From Mycolicibacterium pulveris (GTDB taxonomy: Bacteria > Actinomycetota > Actinomycetes > Mycobacteriales > Mycobacteriaceae), in contig NZ_AP022599.1 in assembly GCF_010725725.1 (NCBI RefSeq), forward strand, positions 558,001-622,000: a stretch of 64,000 bases of DNA. Direction: 5' to 3'. This document shows positions 43,773 through 52,416 of this stretch, one piece after another (position 1 is the stretch's first letter; each line of letters starts with the position of its first letter). Both the position numbers and the translations under genes were made by a program. The notes below the pieces were generated by a model, which saw nothing but the letters and a program-made list of their open reading frames with translations, made no database searches and was not told the DNA's origin.

Positions 43773-44599
43773 AGCAGGGGCTCCTCACCGGCCAGGATGG
43801 TGCGATGCATCAACCGCCCACTGTCCTCGGCGTACGGCAGCGCCCGGTGCATGGTGCCGGTGTTGTCCCAGACGAGCAGATCACCAAGTTGCCAGCGGTG
43901 GCGGTAGACATACTTCGGCTGGGTCGCCCAATCACGAAGGCGGGCAAGCAGTGCGCGGCTCTCCTCGATCGACATGCCCACCACGTAGTCGGCTGTCGCG
44001 CCGAGCAGCAGCGATTTGCGGCCGGAACGGTGCGTCCACACCAACGGGCACACCTTCGTCGGCGACTTCTGCCAGAAGGCGACCTCCTCATAGCTCATTT
44101 CCGGCGTCACGTAATACTGCGAACGCTCCGCGCTGTGCACCACCCGGACATCGGCGATGGCGTCCTTCTCGGACTGCGGCAGATCGTCGTATGCCGCATA
44201 GGTGTTGCAGAATTCGGTGTCGCCGCCGGTTTCCGAAAGCTTCACCGCCCGAAGCAGCGTCGCCAGATTGGGATAGGGCTGCAACGAACCGTCGAAGTGC
44301 CAGAACATCGAGCCCTTCAGATACTGGGCGCGTTGGTTGACGTTCTTGTCCAGCGAGATCTTGTAGATGCCGTCCTCCCCCTCGTTGGCGACGATGTCGC
44401 CGAGAGTCTTGGCGATGTCCACCTGCTGCTGGTCGGTGATGTCGAGGCCGCGGAAGAACACCACACCCCGCTGCTCGAGGATCGCTCGGATATTGGCGGC
44501 TTCGCGGCCGCTGAGCAAGGTGTCGAGATCGGTCCTGATCGCGCTGCCGATCTTCGGGGTGAGGTCGACGACGTCGAGTTGGGTAGAGGTCACTCCCAT
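43769..44599 (-). CDS. TauD/TfdA-type Fe(II)/2-oxoglutarate dioxygenase
   Basis: 276 residues from ATG 44599. Iron ligands: H-x-D in MFWHFDGSLQPYP and the distal His in WDNTGTMHRALPY; the 2-oxoglutarate Arg is in SGRLMHRTI. Also VVFFRGLDITDQQQ near the N-terminus, typical of the family. All catalytic residues are present. Substrate unknown; the neighbouring Rieske gene suggests oxidative breakdown of an aromatic or sulfonated compound. It starts 5 bp after the small 107-residue gene. Confidence 0.9.
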   Translation of the reverse strand: MGVTSTQLDVVDLTPKIGSAIRTDLDTLLSGREAANIRAILEQRGVVFFRGLDITDQQQVDIAKTLGDIVANEGEDGIYKISLDKNVNQRAQYLKGSMFWHFDGSLQPYPNLATLLRAVKLSETGGDTEFCNTYAAYDDLPQSEKDAIADVRVVHSAERSQYYVTPEMSYEEVAFWQKSPTKVCPLVWTHRSGRKSLLLGATADYVVGMSIEESRALLARLRDWATQPKYVYRHRWQLGDLLVWDNTGTMHRALPYAEDSGRLMHRTILAGEEPLL

Positions 44600-44604
44600 G
44601 CTGA

Positions 44605-44928
44605 TCAGCTCACCCTCGTGAGAATCGTGTCGGCCGAATGTTTCACACGTGGCTGCTTCCACAGTTCCACCGCCAAGGACACCGTGATCAGCGAGTAGAG
44701 CAGGTTGCGCAGGTTGGCGACATCCTCGGGCAGCGGTTCGGCGTAGTCGAATTTGTCGACGTAGGCCACGGCTTCCTCGGCGCAGGGGAACACCTGGTCA
44801 TAGAAGGCCTGGATCTCCTCCATGGAACTGTTCACGCGCTTCACGTAGCGTTCGTGCCCGTCCTCGATCGCCCAGTCGGGCACCAGGTGCTCCAGATGCG
44901 AAAACTCAGGTGGCAGAGACGTGTTCAT
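44605..44928 (-). CDS. Small protein (107 residues) between two oxygenases, unknown
   Basis: 107 residues with a helical look: HLEHLVPDWAIEDGHERYVK, EEIQAFYDQVFPCAEEAVAY, then LRNLLYSLITVSLAVELWKQ. I do not recognise a family. Its ATG overlaps the Rieske stop by 4 bp, so it is made in step with the Rieske alpha subunit and could be a small subunit or assembly partner. It is acidic, with no metal-binding Cys pair. Confidence 0.78.
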   Translation of the reverse strand: MNTSLPPEFSHLEHLVPDWAIEDGHERYVKRVNSSMEEIQAFYDQVFPCAEEAVAYVDKFDYAEPLPEDVANLRNLLYSLITVSLAVELWKQPRVKHSADTILTRVS

Positions 44929-46211
44929 CGGCTACCTGCCTTCTGCTCTTCGCCCGTCTTCACGTAATCCGCGACCACTTTGTGAAAGTGCCGCAGCAGG
45001 ATCTCTTCGTCGTTCATCGTGAAGTGCGTCAGCACACCGCTGTTCAGCATCGCCTGCAGCCCCTCCGACGGGCTGGCGTCTTCCAGGATGATGTCGTTGA
45101 GGAACGTCACGGTCAGCTCCTGGCCGAGCCGCTCCTTGTGTGTCTTCGGTGGTTGGTAATACATCTCGGTTTCGAAGATGTGCGAGTGCGGGCCGGTCGG
45201 CCAGTGGGTGTGCACCGTGAAACCGGACGCACCGAAGATCAGCACGAAGTTGGGGAAGAACTGAAACGAGTCGAAGCCGTACTTCTCCGACCGGGTGGGG
45301 TTCAGCCCCGGCGGCATCGGACCACGGTCGGTGCGCTTGTTCCACGGTCCGGCCGCGCTGGCTTCGAAGACGCATTCAATGGGCTTGGAATACGGCGTTT
45401 TTTGGGAGGGCTCCCCGGAGAACGAGAACATGCGGTGCGGGCCCTTGAGCTGATAGGCCAACGCGTCGGTGAACGGGTTCGGCTTGTCCAGTGCCTCCTT
45501 GGCCTCGGCGGTCAAGGTGCCGAACGAGGACGCGTGCAGATACGGCCCGTGATAACTCTCCGCAAACCCGTCGAGGAAGATCTTCCAGTTGCACTGCAGC
45601 TCGGCCGTGAACTTGTAGACCTGATGCGGGCCGTCGAACGGATAGCCCTCGATGCCGTGCGCCAACTCGCCGAGGAAGTCGCGCAGCGGCTCGGTGTTGT
45701 GCGGATTGAGGTTGATGAAGATGAAGCCTTCCCACACTTCGCACTGCACCGCGGGGACCCGGCAGCTGTCCGCGTCGAAGTCCAGGAGCAGGTCTTTGCG
45801 CGTCGTCGAGTGCAGTGACCCGTCGAGGTTGTAACGCCAGCCGTGAAATCGGCAGTACAGCAACGGCGCTCGGCCTTCAACCTCCTGAAACGGGTCGTCC
45901 TCCCAGAGCATCTTGTTGCCCCGGTGCGGGCAGATGTTGTGGAAAGCGCGGATCACCCCGTCCTTGCCCCGCACCACGATGATCGAGGTGTTGAGGAATC
46001 TCAGTTCGCGGGTGAAGTAGCTGCCCGGCTTCGGCACTCGTTCGACCCGTCCGACGTAGAGCCAGGTCTTCCGGAAGATGTGCTCGCGTTCCTTGTCATA
46101 GAACTCCTCGGAGACACAGTCCTCGAGCGACACCGGTCCCCGGCCGAGTTCGGGATACGCGTCCGTCCAATGTCCAGTGGCGGGCTTGGTCACCAGGCTG
46201 TCGTGACTCAT
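44925..46211 (-). CDS. Rieske aromatic-ring hydroxylating dioxygenase, alpha subunit
   Basis: 428 residues from ATG 46211. The Rieske motif is CPHRGNKMLWEDD...LYCRFHGWRY, with a longer than usual insert between the C-x-H and C-x2-H halves. The catalytic iron motif is DGFAESYHGPYLH, and the bridging Asp is present. C-terminal part FQFFPNFVLIFGASGFTVHT is typical of the alpha-subunit barrel. First gene of a four-gene operon; reductase and ferredoxin are not in the window. Divergent from a LysR gene with shared operator-like repeats. Confidence 0.92.
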   Translation of the reverse strand: MSHDSLVTKPATGHWTDAYPELGRGPVSLEDCVSEEFYDKEREHIFRKTWLYVGRVERVPKPGSYFTRELRFLNTSIIVVRGKDGVIRAFHNICPHRGNKMLWEDDPFQEVEGRAPLLYCRFHGWRYNLDGSLHSTTRKDLLLDFDADSCRVPAVQCEVWEGFIFINLNPHNTEPLRDFLGELAHGIEGYPFDGPHQVYKFTAELQCNWKIFLDGFAESYHGPYLHASSFGTLTAEAKEALDKPNPFTDALAYQLKGPHRMFSFSGEPSQKTPYSKPIECVFEASAAGPWNKRTDRGPMPPGLNPTRSEKYGFDSFQFFPNFVLIFGASGFTVHTHWPTGPHSHIFETEMYYQPPKTHKERLGQELTVTFLNDIILEDASPSEGLQAMLNSGVLTHFTMNDEEILLRHFHKVVADYVKTGEEQKAGSR

Positions 46212-46257
46212 GCCGGCGACGCTAACAGTCCGCGGTCCACCGAAATAGGTATAGAAA

Positions 46258-46284
46258 CGCAACACCCTGTTGCATTTTTGGAAC
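46258..46284 (+). promoter_or_regulatory. LysR operator candidate, copy 1
   Basis: Its core GCAACACCCTGTTGC (46259-46273) is a perfect 6+6 bp palindrome, followed by ATTTTTGGAAC. It lies 46 bp upstream of the Rieske ATG, where an activator of the LysR type would bind. Confidence 0.65.
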
Positions 46285-46528
46285 ACGCGGCACTGCATGG
46301 CTCGTGAAACACGTTGCCTCTGAGCATCGTTCGAGGCGTTGGTGGGCCCGGCGGCTCTGCGCCGGCCAATTGGTCGACCAACGTGATGGCCCCCGGTCGG
46401 CGCAGAGAAGGGAGCGACGCCGCACGCGGTCTCGGCGATTCCGAAACGCGCTTGTACTCAGCTAAACGAATCACTTGTGAATGCGGTTGGCCTTCGCCGC
46501 AGAAGAACGCCGTAAAACGGCCCACAGA

Positions 46529-46555
46529 CGCAACACTTCGTTGCATATTTGGAAC
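46529..46555 (+). promoter_or_regulatory. LysR operator candidate, copy 2
   Basis: 23 of 27 bases equal copy 1; core GCAACACTTCGTTGC (46530-46544), then ATATTTGGAAC. It ends 3 bases before the LysR ATG, so binding there would block LysR expression (autorepression). Confidence 0.65.
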
Positions 46556-46558
46556 GCC

Positions 46559-47476
46559 ATGGAACACAACCCGCCGTTCGAGCTCGACGCCCTTCTGGTG
46601 TTCGGCAAGGTGGTCGAGCACCGCAGCCTCTCGAAGGCGGCCGCGCTGCTGGGCATGCCAAAGTCCACGGTCAGCCGCAAGCTCAGCAAGCTCGAGTCCG
46701 ATCTCGGCGTCAAGCTGCTGCGCAAGAACACCCACCAACTCACCGTCACCGATCTCGGGGAACAGGTCTACGCGCACGCGGTGAACATCCTCGGCGAGGC
46801 CAACGACGTGCGCGCCCTGGTGGAGGGCAGCAAGCTCGAGCCGCAGGGCGAGCTGAAGGTCGCGATACCCATCTTCGTCGGCGTCGACTACGCCTCGCGG
46901 GTTGGCGCCACGTTCCTGCGGCGCCATCCCCACTCACGGCTGGACATCCGGCTGGTCGACGACATGGTCGATCCGGTGAGCGACGGCTTCGACGTGGTGT
47001 TCGGCACTGCGCCACTACAGGATTCGACGCTGATCGCGCGAAAGGTGTTCAGCCTCAAGCTGTTTCTCTGTGCCTCACCGGAGTTCCTAGGCCAACTCGC
47101 CGACCCGATCAGCCAGCCGACCCAGCTCAACGACCTGCCGTTCATCGACTTCAGCTTCGGCGCCCAGCGCAAGCTGACCGTGGCCAAAGGCAAGCGCCGA
47201 CATGAGCTCACACCGCCGGTGCGGGCGCGCGCCAACAACTTTCAGGTGTGCAAGCAGTACATTCTCGAAGGGCTGGGCATCGGCGCCATGCCGACACAGA
47301 TCATCTGTACCGCCGAACTGCGCAACGGCACCATGGTGCCCGTCCTGCCGCAGTGGACACCGCAACCGCTGGACGTGCACATGATCTACCCGTTCGAACT
47401 TTCCTTCTCCACGTTGATCAGCGCGTTCTATGACGCGGCCTGCGAGATCATCGTCGAGAACACCGCGCGCGCATAA
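46559..47476 (+). CDS. LysR-family regulator of the Rieske operon
   Basis: 305 residues from ATG 46559. N-terminal winged HTH: LDALLVFGKVVEHRSLSKAA, then LGMPKSTVSRKLSKLESDLG. The effector domain follows (LKVAIPIFVGVDYASRVGAT, DFSFGAQRKLTV). Divergent orientation and the duplicated palindrome in the shared region make it the likely activator of the Rieske/TauD/CMD operon, probably with a substrate-derived inducer. Confidence 0.9.
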   Translation: MEHNPPFELDALLVFGKVVEHRSLSKAAALLGMPKSTVSRKLSKLESDLGVKLLRKNTHQLTVTDLGEQVYAHAVNILGEANDVRALVEGSKLEPQGELKVAIPIFVGVDYASRVGATFLRRHPHSRLDIRLVDDMVDPVSDGFDVVFGTAPLQDSTLIARKVFSLKLFLCASPEFLGQLADPISQPTQLNDLPFIDFSFGAQRKLTVAKGKRRHELTPPVRARANNFQVCKQYILEGLGIGAMPTQIICTAELRNGTMVPVLPQWTPQPLDVHMIYPFELSFSTLISAFYDAACEIIVENTARA

Positions 47477-47527
47477 GCGCGAACAGCCCGCGGAGTTCCG
47501 CTACCGACAGCACCGTAATATTGCACG

Positions 47528-48535
47528 GTGCTTATCGGCGTCACCGGCGGAACCGGATATGTGGGCGCGCACTGTGTGCGCAGGCTGCTCTCCGAAGGCC
47601 ATCGGATCCGCCTGCTGGTCGCCCCCAGCGACGAAGCCGCGCCGGTGTTGCGGCGCTTCGCCGAGATCGGCGACATCGAAATGCTGACCGGCGACGTCCG
47701 GGACCCGCGCACGATCGACGCCCTGCTGCACGGCTGCGATGCGGTGCTGCATGGGGCCGGCGTGGTCGGCACCGACAGCCGGCGCAGTGCCTTGATGTGG
47801 GAGGTCAACGCCTACGCCACCGAAGCGGTGCTGACCCGCGCGGTCGACGCCGGCCTGGACCCGGTGGTGTCGATCAGCAGCTACAGCGCGCTGTTTCCTC
47901 CGCCCGACGGCGTCATCGGGCCGGATACCCCGACGGCAACGGGACGTAGCGACTACGCGCGGACCAAGGGCTACGCCGACCGCGTCGCGCGGCGGCTCCA
48001 GGACCAGGGCGCTCCGGTCGTGGTCACCTATCCCTCGAGCGTGGTCGGCCCGGCGTTTCACACCGCACCCGGGGTCACCGAACGTGGTTGGGCACCGATC
48101 ACGCGGTTCGGTGTCGCGCCCCGGTTGCGCGGCGGCATGCAGATGATCGACGTCCGCGACGTTGCCGACGTGCACGCAGCGATCATGGCGCCCGGTCGCG
48201 GCCCTCACCGCTATGTCTGCGGCGGGGTCCTCGTGCCGTTCAACGACATGATCTCCGCGCTCGAGCGGGGCTCCGGCAAGCGGTTCACCAGGATTCCGGT
48301 GAGCCCCGCGATGTTCCGGGCGGGAAGCAGGTTCGCCGAGGCGCTGTCGACAATGGTGCCGATGGGTGACGGGCTGAGCTACGAGGCCGCCCTTCTCCTC
48401 ACCGCGGCGACGCCGACAGACGACTCGGCCACCATCCGTGACTTCGGGCTGACGTGGCGGTCGCCCGTCGAGGCCATCGTCGCGTCGTTTCCTCGACACC
48501 GGGTCGGCGAGGATGCCGGAAACACGGTGGCCTGA
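47528..48535 (+). CDS. NAD-dependent epimerase/dehydratase (extended SDR)
   Basis: 335 residues, GTG start. NAD site LIGVTGGTGYVGAHCVRRLL at the N-terminus; GDVRDPRTIDALLHGCDAVL follows, and the catalytic residues appear as SISSYSALFPP and SDYARTKGYAD (Tyr-x3-Lys). It resembles the atypical extended SDRs of mycobacteria related to cholesterol dehydrogenase/reductase-like enzymes. Substrate unknown; stands alone on this strand before ctaD. Confidence 0.85.
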   Translation: MLIGVTGGTGYVGAHCVRRLLSEGHRIRLLVAPSDEAAPVLRRFAEIGDIEMLTGDVRDPRTIDALLHGCDAVLHGAGVVGTDSRRSALMWEVNAYATEAVLTRAVDAGLDPVVSISSYSALFPPPDGVIGPDTPTATGRSDYARTKGYADRVARRLQDQGAPVVVTYPSSVVGPAFHTAPGVTERGWAPITRFGVAPRLRGGMQMIDVRDVADVHAAIMAPGRGPHRYVCGGVLVPFNDMISALERGSGKRFTRIPVSPAMFRAGSRFAEALSTMVPMGDGLSYEAALLLTAATPTDDSATIRDFGLTWRSPVEAIVASFPRHRVGEDAGNTVA

Positions 48536-48638
48536 CTCGCGACGCATGCGGCCCGACATTCGCTAATAAGCTTCTGGTGGCGTCGCGGACTCTCTAGCAT
48601 GACAGGAACGGCTCCTGCAATCTGTCAAGGAGGTCCTG

Positions 48639-50390
48639 TTGACCGCCGAAGCGCCCGCAGTAGGGGAACTCGAAGTCCGCCGCCCGTTCCCGCCACGGAC
48701 AGGGCCCAGGGGCAACCTCATCTACAAGCTGGTCACCACCACCGATCACAAGCTGATCGGCATCATGTACTGCGTCACCTGCTTCGTCTTCTTCTTCATC
48801 GGCGGGCTGATGGCGTTGCTGATGCGGGCCGAGCTGACGGCCACCGGGCTGCAGTTCCTGTCCAACGAGCAGTACAACCAGCTGTTCACCATGCACGGCA
48901 CGGTGATGCTGCTGTTCTACGCCACACCGATCGTGTTCGGGTTCGCCAACCTGGTGCTGCCCCTGCAGATCGGCGCGCCCGACGTGGCGTTCCCGCGGCT
49001 CAACGCGTTCTCCTACTGGCTGTTCCTGTTCGGCGCCCTCGTCACCCTCGGCGGATTCATCACCCCCGGCGGGGCGGCGGACTTCGGCTGGACCGGTTAC
49101 ACCCCGTTGAGCACCGCCATCCACTCGCCCGGCGCCGGCGGTGACTTGTGGATCTTCGGTCTGGGTGTGGCCGGCCTTGGCACCATCCTGGGCGCCGTCA
49201 ACATGATCACCACCGTGGTGTGCATGCGCGCGCCCGGCATGACGATGTTCCGGATGCCGATTTTCACCTGGAACATCATGGTGACGTCGATCCTGGTGCT
49301 GATGGTGTTCCCGGTCCTGACCGCCGCGTTGTTCGCCCTGGCCTACGACCGGATCCTCGGCGCCCACGTCTACGACCCGGCCAACGGCGGTGTGCTGCTC
49401 TGGCAGCATTTGTTCTGGTTCTTCGGGCACCCCGAGGTGTACATCATCGCGTTGCCGTTCTTCGGCATCATCACCGAGATCATGCCGGTGTTCAGCCGCA
49501 AACCGGTCTTCGCGTACACCACCTTCGTCTACGCGACGCTCGGTATCGCCGCGCTGTCCATGGTGGTGTGGGCGCACCACATGTTCGCCACCGGTGCCGT
49601 ACTCCTACCATTTTTCGCGTTCACCACGTATCTCATCGCGGTGCCGACCGGCATCAAGTTCGTCAACTGGATCGGCACGATGTGGCGGGGCCAGCTGACC
49701 TTCGAGACGCCGATGCTGTTCGCGGTCGGCTTCATGTTGACCTTCGTCCTCGGCGGTGTCACGGGCGTGATCCTGGCCAGCCCGCCGATGGACTTCCACG
49801 TCCACGACAGCTACTTCGTCGTGGCACACTTCCACTACGTGCTGTTCGGCACGATCGTGTTCGCCACCTACGCCGGGATCTACTTCTGGTTCCCGAAGAT
49901 GACCGGGCGTCTGCTCGACGAGCGGTTGGGCAAGCTGCACTTCTGGCTGACGTTCATCGGCTTCCACACCACGTTCCTGGTGCAGCACTGGCTCGGTGAC
50001 GAGGGCATGCCGAGGCGCTACGCCGACTACCTGCCCAGCGACGGGTTCACCGAACTGAACGTGGTCTCGTCGATCGGCGCGTTCATCCTGGGTGTGTCGG
50101 TGCTGCCGTTCGCCTGGAACGTGTTCAAGAGCTGGCGTTACGGCGAACCGGTCACCGTGGACGATCCGTGGGGTTACGGCAACTCGCTGGAGTGGGCGAC
50201 GTCATGCCCGCCGCCACGGCACAACTTCACCGAGCTGCCCCGGATCCGTTCGGAGCGCCCGGCCTTCGAGCTGCACTACCCGCACATGATCGCCCGGATG
50301 CGCGCCGAATCCCACGTCGGTAGGCATAAGAACGACGAGGATTCAGCGGTCGGCTCCAGCGCGAGGGCTGAAGCCGACCGCAGCAGCTGA
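48639..50390 (+). CDS. ctaD: Cytochrome c oxidase subunit I (aa3-type)
   Basis: 583 residues from TTG 48639 with AAGGAGG 5 bases upstream. Twelve membrane helices. Ligands are visible: heme a His in [15 protein letters not shown], CuB His and cross-linked Tyr in [13 protein letters not shown], CuB His-His in [10 protein letters not shown], and the heme a/a3 His pair in [10 protein letters not shown]. Almost the whole protein agrees with M. tuberculosis CtaD, including the C-terminal [19 protein letters not shown]. It is the catalytic subunit of the bcc-aa3 respiratory supercomplex. Confidence 0.97.
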   Translation: MTAEAPAVGELEVRRPFPPRTGPRGNLIYKLVTTTDHKLIGIMYCVTCFVFFFIGGLMALLMRAELTATGLQFLSNEQYNQLFTMHGTVMLLFYATPIVFGFANLVLPLQIGAPDVAFPRLNAFSYWLFLFGALVTLGGFITPGGAADFGWTGYTPLSTAIHSPGAGGDLWIFGLGVAGLGTILGAVNMITTVVCMRAPGMTMFRMPIFTWNIMVTSILVLMVFPVLTAALFALAYDRILGAHVYDPANGGVLLWQHLFWFFGHPEVYIIALPFFGIITEIMPVFSRKPVFAYTTFVYATLGIAALSMVVWAHHMFATGAVLLPFFAFTTYLIAVPTGIKFVNWIGTMWRGQLTFETPMLFAVGFMLTFVLGGVTGVILASPPMDFHVHDSYFVVAHFHYVLFGTIVFATYAGIYFWFPKMTGRLLDERLGKLHFWLTFIGFHTTFLVQHWLGDEGMPRRYADYLPSDGFTELNVVSSIGAFILGVSVLPFAWNVFKSWRYGEPVTVDDPWGYGNSLEWATSCPPPRHNFTELPRIRSERPAFELHYPHMIARMRAESHVGRHKNDEDSAVGSSARAEADRSS

Positions 50391-50399
50391 CGGCCTCGG

Positions 50400-50870
50400 C
50401 TACTTCGCGTCCGCGGCTGCGTGCATCCCGTACGGGACCGCGTTGAGCAGCGTGACGGTCGCGGTGGCCCCGCTGGGCAGGGTGTAGGTGCGCTTCTCGC
50501 CGGTACGCGCGCCGAGGATGGCCGAACCCAACGGCGATTGCACTGAGTAAACCTCGATGTCGCCGTGCTCGGCGCCGCGCACACCAAGCAGGAAGGTCTC
50601 GGTGTCATCGTCGTCGTCGAAACGCACCGTCACGACCATCCCGGGTTCGGCGATCCCGTCGTTGGGCGGGTCCTCCCCGACGACGGCGTTGACCAGCAGG
50701 TCGTGGATCTGCTGGATCCTGGCGCGGCGGGCGCGCTGGATCGCCGCGGTGTTCTCGTCGGTGCCCTCCTCGTCGGCGACTTCATCGGTCAGTTGCTGCA
50801 GGGTGGCCAGCTCCTCCTGGAGCCGCTCGTGGGCCTCCGGGGTGAGCCAAACAGTTTGGGAAGATGTCAT
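50400..50870 (-). CDS. GreA/GreB-family factor (Rv3788-like)
   Basis: 156 residues. N-terminal coiled coil (ERLQEELATLQQLTDEVADE, then TDENTAAIQRARRARIQQIHDLL) and C-terminal FKBP-like domain (VQSPLGSAILGARTGEKRTYTLPSG split at SPLGSAILGA). The tip acidic residues are partly kept as DEN. It resembles the mycobacterial Gre-like Rv3788 group, which binds the RNA polymerase secondary channel and may inhibit rather than stimulate cleavage. AAGGAC stands before the ATG. Confidence 0.85.
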   Translation of the reverse strand: MTSSQTVWLTPEAHERLQEELATLQQLTDEVADEEGTDENTAAIQRARRARIQQIHDLLVNAVVGEDPPNDGIAEPGMVVTVRFDDDDDTETFLLGVRGAEHGDIEVYSVQSPLGSAILGARTGEKRTYTLPSGATATVTLLNAVPYGMHAAADAK

Positions 50871-50987
50871 TTTCGTCCTTTCAACGGTGGTGAGAAGCGA
50901 TAGGTGGTCGTCAAGTCGGTGGGGTAGAAGCGCCGCCGTGACGACATGACCGCCCGTGGTGGGCGAAGGCCGCCGGATTGCGCCAGG

Positions 50988-52253
50988 CTACCTACCGGTT
51001 CGGCGCAACGGGTTGAATTCGCGTAAGGCCTCGGGTTGCTTGCCGGTGGTGATGTGTTCGGCGAGCAATCGGCCGGTTACCGGGCCGTGCGCCAATCCCC
51101 ACATTCCGTGGCCGCCCGCGACATATACGCCCCGCGTCACTTCACCGATCAGCGGTCTGCCGTCAGGGCTGACGGGACGCGGTCCCACCCAGACGTCGCG
51201 GCGCTCGGTCCATCGCACGCCCTCCAGCAAGGGACTCGCCGAGGCGATGATCGCGGCGACGCGTTCGGTGTCCACGCCGTCTTCGGGGTCGCGGAACTCC
51301 ATGGTGCCAGAGACGCGCAGCGCGCCCTGGTAGGGCGTACATGCCACCCGCGCATCCGGCAGGTAGATCGGCCCGACCACTGGCCGGTCGACAGGCACGG
51401 TGAACGAGTAGCCGCGGCCAGCCTGCACCGGAACCCGCAGCCGACCACGCAGGAGCCGCGAGAGCCAGGCGCCGGCCGCGACCACCACAGCATCCGCGGT
51501 CATCGTCTCGCCGGCGGCGGTGGACACCTTGACCTGGCCGGCCGAATCGTCAAGGTCCAGGACGTCATCCGTGACTATGGTGGCGCCCCGCTCCACGACC
51601 GCGCGGCCGAGAGCGTGCACGAACCGGCCGGGATCCACGAAGCGCTGATTGTTGATGCTCAGCCCCGCGGTGACCGCCGGGGATATCAGCGGCACCTGTT
51701 CGCGCAGCGCCTCTCCCGACAACCCGGTCACGTGGAGTTCTTGTCCGGCCTTTTCCAGCTCGCGCATTTCGGCCAGCATGCGTTCAGCGGCATCGGTGCT
51801 GCGGAAGACCGCGGTGATCGGCGCGTCGGTCACCGGGGCGTCGACGCCGTTGGCCACCAGCACATCGAACGCCTCGATGGCTTCCTCGTTGAGCGGAACG
51901 TTCGCCCGCACCGCGCGCCGCCAGGTCGATCGTCGACAACTCGCGGCGAACTGCATCAGAAATGTCGCAAGGCCGCGGTCGGCCGTCATCGGAATGTGCA
52001 GTGGGGCGCCCTTGTCCAGCAGCGACCGTAATCCGTAGCGCAGCACTGCGGGCGAGTTCAGCGGCAACGTCAACGCGGGAGCGACCCAGCCGGCGTTACC
52101 CCACGAGGCGCCCGATGCGACCCCGCTGCGGTCCACGACGGTGACCCCGACCCCGCGCTCCTGGAGGAACCATGCGGTCGACAGCCCGACGATGCCCGCA
52201 CCGACGACAATCGCCGATCGGGGTCCACCGTCGAACCGGTCGACGCCGCCCAT
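50988..52253 (-). CDS. DadA-like D-amino acid dehydrogenase / FAD amine oxidase
   Basis: 421 residues from ATG 52253, preceded by TGGAGGTGACG. FAD loop AIVVGAGIVGLSTAWFLQER, then GVASGASWGNAGWVAPALTL (the DadA type), and the C-terminal FAD segment YVAGGHGMWGLAHGPVTGRL. It oxidises D-amino acids or related amines, passing electrons to the respiratory chain. The PucR-type regulator 163 bp upstream on the same strand probably controls it. Confidence 0.88.
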   Translation of the reverse strand: MGGVDRFDGGPRSAIVVGAGIVGLSTAWFLQERGVGVTVVDRSGVASGASWGNAGWVAPALTLPLNSPAVLRYGLRSLLDKGAPLHIPMTADRGLATFLMQFAASCRRSTWRRAVRANVPLNEEAIEAFDVLVANGVDAPVTDAPITAVFRSTDAAERMLAEMRELEKAGQELHVTGLSGEALREQVPLISPAVTAGLSINNQRFVDPGRFVHALGRAVVERGATIVTDDVLDLDDSAGQVKVSTAAGETMTADAVVVAAGAWLSRLLRGRLRVPVQAGRGYSFTVPVDRPVVGPIYLPDARVACTPYQGALRVSGTMEFRDPEDGVDTERVAAIIASASPLLEGVRWTERRDVWVGPRPVSPDGRPLIGEVTRGVYVAGGHGMWGLAHGPVTGRLLAEHITTGKQPEALREFNPLRRTGR

Positions 52254-52416
52254 CGTCACCTCCACAGTTGAGAATCTGGCTCGCACTTTCCATGGTGCCG
52301 TCGACCAGCGCCAGGCCATTGCCCGGAACGAACAACACTTCGAGACCAGGTTGTGGCGATCCGACAACGACACAGCGGAGTTTGCCCAGTGGCCGAAAAG
52401 GCCTACTGCACGCTCT

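Larger units (their letters stand above)
46212..46558. promoter_or_regulatory. Divergent Rieske/LysR promoter region
   Basis: 347 bp between divergent starts. It contains no gene. A 27-bp motif occurs twice in direct orientation (46258-46284 and 46529-46555). Between them I see only a looser resemblance (GTGAAACACGTTGCC, 46309-46323). Both genes must be promoted from here. Confidence 0.7.
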
